DNA from: Chamaesiphon sp.
GTDB taxonomy: Bacteria; Cyanobacteriota; Cyanobacteriia; Cyanobacteriales; Chamaesiphonaceae
Length of the DNA stretch: 6,980 nucleotides
Reading direction: 5' to 3'
Assembly (NCBI GenBank): GCA_026785875.1
Contig: JAJAZF010000027.1
Coordinates: 1 to 6,980 of the forward strand
In this document: one piece after another, positions 4,573 through 6,980 of the stretch
How positions within the stretch are numbered: the first letter of the stretch is position 1
Layout: each line of letters opens with the position of its first letter
Notes under the pieces: model-generated
Told to the model about the DNA's origin: nothing
The model's input: only the letters and a program-made list of their open reading frames with translations
Databases searched by the model: none
Program-made: the position numbers and the translations under genes

Positions 4573-6980
4573 ATGTCCGACAACACCGCCGACTTAACTG
4601 GTATTCGCACGAGCCAGAGTCAAATTCGCAACGCTGATTATCGCGCTCTCGATCGCACCAAGCTCTCGCCGATGTACCAACACTACGTCGAGGTAAAAGA
4701 GCAATATCCTCACGCCCTGCTGTTGTACCGTTGTGGGGACTTCTTTGAAACCTTTTTTCAGGATGCAATTACGATCGCCCGCGAACTCGAACTAGTCCTG
4801 ACAAGTAAAGAAGGGGGTAAAGAAATCGGACGGGTACCGATGACAGGAGTACCGCACCATGCAGTCGATCGCTATTGTGCCATCCTAGTCGAAAAAGGCT
4901 ACGCGATCGCCATGTGCGACCAAATGGAAACCGCCGCCGAAGCTGCCGAATCGGGGGGTGGTTTAGTCCGGCGCGAAGTCGTCCGCGTCCTCACTCCAGG
5001 CACGATTCAGGAAGAAGAAATGCTCCAATCGCGGCGAAATAACTTCCTCGCGGCAATCGTCCTTGTCGGCGATAATTGGGGACTAGCCTATACAGATATC
5101 TCCACAGGCGAATTTCTCACCACCCAAAGTACCGATCTAGAAGTCCTCACCCAGGAACTAATGCGGCTCCAACCGCCCGAAATCCTCATCCCCATCGCCG
5201 CCCCAGATCTCAACCGTCTCCTGCGTCCTGGCGAAACCTCCGATTTACTCCCCACCAGTCTGCCCAATTGCTTCTGCTATGCCATGCGACCCCTGGCACC
5301 ATTTACCCTCCCAGAAGCCAAACAGCGGCTGTTGGATACCTTCAAAATGCGATCGCTAGAATCTTTGGGGTGTGCGCCGTTTCCGCTGGCTGTACGGGCG
5401 GCTGGCGGGTTATTAGAATATCTCGAAGCCACCCAAAAAAGTAACCCCGTTGCCTTACAACCGCTGCGGACTTACTCCCTCGGCGATTATCTCGTCCTCG
5501 ATCATCAATCCCGCCGCAACCTCGAAATCACCCAAACCGTTCGCGACGGCAACTTTCAAGGTTCTTTATTATGGGCACTCGATCGCACCTGTACCGCAAT
5601 GGGTGGACGCGCACTCCGCCGCTGGATGCTCCAACCCCTACTCGATATCCACAGCATCAATAAACGCCAAAACACCATCCAAGAACTCGTCGAACAAACC
5701 TTCCTGCGCCAAGATCTCCAGCAACTACTCAAACAGATCTACGACATCGAACGTTTGACTGGAAAAGCCGGATCGGGACGTGCTAGTGCGCGCGATTTAG
5801 TCGCCCTCGCCGACTCTTTTCTCAAACTTCCCGAACTATCAGCCATTGCTCGTCAGGGAAAATCTCCCTTTTTAAAAACCCTCCACAATGTCCCCCCAGA
5901 ACTCGAAGCCTTGGGACAAGAAATCACCGCCCACCTCGTCGAACATCCACCCATCCACCTCAAAGACGGCGGGATAATTCGATCGGGAATCAACGCCCAA
6001 CTCGATGAAATGCGGACATCAGCCGCCGAAGATCATCAATGGATTGCCAATCTCGAAGTCATCGAACGCGAACGCACGGGTATCGCCAATCTCAAAGTCG
6101 GCTTCAATAAAACATTCGGTTACTACATCAGTATCTCCCGCCTCAAAGCCGACCAAGTACCCACCGACTACATCCGCAAACAAACCCTCACCAACGAAGA
6201 ACGCTACATCACCCCCGAACTCAAAGAACGGGAAGTCCGCATCCTTACCGCCCAAGAAGATCTCAACCGGATCGAACACGAAATCTTCGTCGAACTCCGT
6301 ACGATCGTCGCCACTCACACCGAGCAAATCCGCACTGTAGCCCGCAGTATCTCCGCGATCGATGTCCTCTGCGGTTTAGCCGAAATTGCCGTGACTCAGG
6401 GCTATTGTCGCCCCAACATGGGATCGAGTCGCGAAATTCAGATTACTGACGGTCGCCATCCAGTGGTCGAAAAAGCCCTTTTAGCTGGATTCTTTGTCCC
6501 CAATTCGACGCAATTAGGACAAGCCGAACACATTACCCCCAGTGTCGAATCACCTGATCTAATCATTCTGACGGGGCCGAATGCCAGCGGGAAAAGTTGT
6601 TATTTACGACAATTAGGACTGATTCAAATCATGGCGCAAATCGGCAGTTTTATCCCCGCCACCGCCGCCACATTGGGGATTTGCGATCGAATCTTTACCC
6701 GCGTCGGCGCAGTAGACGATCTCGCCACCGGACAATCAACCTTCATGGTCGAGATGAATGAAACCGCAAATATTCTCAATCATGCCACTGCTAATTCCCT
6801 CGTTTTATTAGACGAAATCGGACGCGGAACAGCTACATTTGACGGACTTTCGATCGCCTGGGCAGTTGCCGAATATCTCGCCGCCGAAATCGGTTCGCGC
6901 ACGATTTTTGCCACCCACTATCACGAACTAAACGAACTTGCATCCATCCTCCCAAATGTGGCAAATTACCAAGTCACCGT
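4573..6980 (+). CDS. mutS: DNA mismatch repair protein MutS, 3'-truncated by the window edge
   Basis: MutS finds mismatches and small loops in newly copied DNA and, after ADP-ATP exchange, recruits MutL. The frame is open from ATG 4573 to the right edge: 802 full codons plus two bases, against roughly 860-890 in cyanobacterial homologues. The mismatch-wedge Phe and Glu are in GDFFE (55-59; F57 and E59, equal to E. coli F36 and E38). The clamp segment FGYYISISR starts at 515. DGRHPVVE (626-633) opens the ATPase domain, with Walker A TGPNASGKSC at 667-676, the signature and STFMVEM region near 730, Walker B LLDEIGRGTATFDG with D747-E748, and ATHYHEL at 780-786. The N-terminus is about 20 residues longer than in E. 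coli, as in other cyanobacteria. ATG 4573 is the first ATG after an in-frame stop at 4417; no ribosome binding site is evident and the alternative ATG at 4672 would trim 33 residues. No decay is seen, so the gene appears functional. Confidence 0.97.
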   Translation, partial: MSDNTADLTGIRTSQSQIRNADYRALDRTKLSPMYQHYVEVKEQYPHALLLYRCGDFFETFFQDAITIARELELVLTSKEGGKEIGRVPMTGVPHHAVDRYCAILVEKGYAIAMCDQMETAAEAAESGGGLVRREVVRVLTPGTIQEEEMLQSRRNNFLAAIVLVGDNWGLAYTDISTGEFLTTQSTDLEVLTQELMRLQPPEILIPIAAPDLNRLLRPGETSDLLPTSLPNCFCYAMRPLAPFTLPEAKQRLLDTFKMRSLESLGCAPFPLAVRAAGGLLEYLEATQKSNPVALQPLRTYSLGDYLVLDHQSRRNLEITQTVRDGNFQGSLLWALDRTCTAMGGRALRRWMLQPLLDIHSINKRQNTIQELVEQTFLRQDLQQLLKQIYDIERLTGKAGSGRASARDLVALADSFLKLPELSAIARQGKSPFLKTLHNVPPELEALGQEITAHLVEHPPIHLKDGGIIRSGINAQLDEMRTSAAEDHQWIANLEVIERERTGIANLKVGFNKTFGYYISISRLKADQVPTDYIRKQTLTNEERYITPELKEREVRILTAQEDLNRIEHEIFVELRTIVATHTEQIRTVARSISAIDVLCGLAEIAVTQGYCRPNMGSSREIQITDGRHPVVEKALLAGFFVPNSTQLGQAEHITPSVESPDLIILTGPNASGKSCYLRQLGLIQIMAQIGSFIPATAATLGICDRIFTRVGAVDDLATGQSTFMVEMNETANILNHATANSLVLLDEIGRGTATFDGLSIAWAVAEYLAAEIGSRTIFATHYHELNELASILPNVANYQVT

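Noticed and set aside
5076..6340. Several plus- and minus-strand ORFs inside mutS, one rich in acidic and Phe residues
   Set aside because: All are alternative-frame shadows of mutS, whose own frame is unbroken and carries every expected motif.
1..6980. A new defence, mobile or biosynthetic gene system
   Set aside because: The four real genes are of well-known, unrelated families on alternating strands, and the spacers hold only repeats; nothing suggests a joint function.

Overview
The window looks like chromosomal DNA from a cyanobacterium. Four perfect HIP1 octamers (GCGATCGC at 55, 1327, 4903 and 5349) and very many CGATCG/GATCG half-sites are scattered through it. The protein families and their sequence details also fit cyanobacteria: MutS has the GPNASGKSC form of Walker A, and there is a secreted phosphodiester-glycosidase-type protein. 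Intergenic DNA holds short heptamer repeats and a small palindromic element of the kind common in this phylum. I cannot fix the genus.

Layout: (1) 1-882, plus strand: the 3' five-sixths of trpD (anthranilate phosphoribosyltransferase), cut by the left edge. (2) 883-1148: a spacer, then a 5' stub of an FAD-dependent monooxygenase gene, with a ribosome binding site and the start of its Rossmann fold but nothing further. (3) 1071-2966, minus strand: a secreted protein with a C-terminal phosphodiester glycosidase (NAGPA/DUF2233) domain. Its last 12 or so codons lie antisense on the monooxygenase stub, so its 3' end appears to have been made by a deletion or rearrangement. (4) 2967-3503: a gene-poor spacer with a heptamer tandem repeat, a large imperfect dyad, and a 119-bp MITE-like element with 18-bp terminal inverted repeats and a perfect 9-bp target duplication. 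(5) 3504-4307, minus strand: a fatty acid hydroxylase/sterol desaturase family membrane di-iron protein with a TTG start. (6) 4308-4572: a divergent promoter region. (7) 4573 to the right edge, plus strand: mutS, 802 codons visible and probably about 80-90 missing.

The intact genes belong to unrelated processes (tryptophan synthesis, envelope or polysaccharide hydrolysis, lipid oxidation, mismatch repair), alternate in strand and do not form an operon. I found no RNA gene, CRISPR array, phage or defence module, and no convincing new multi-gene system. The interesting content is structural: a gene-remnant fusion junction and a recently inserted non-autonomous element.
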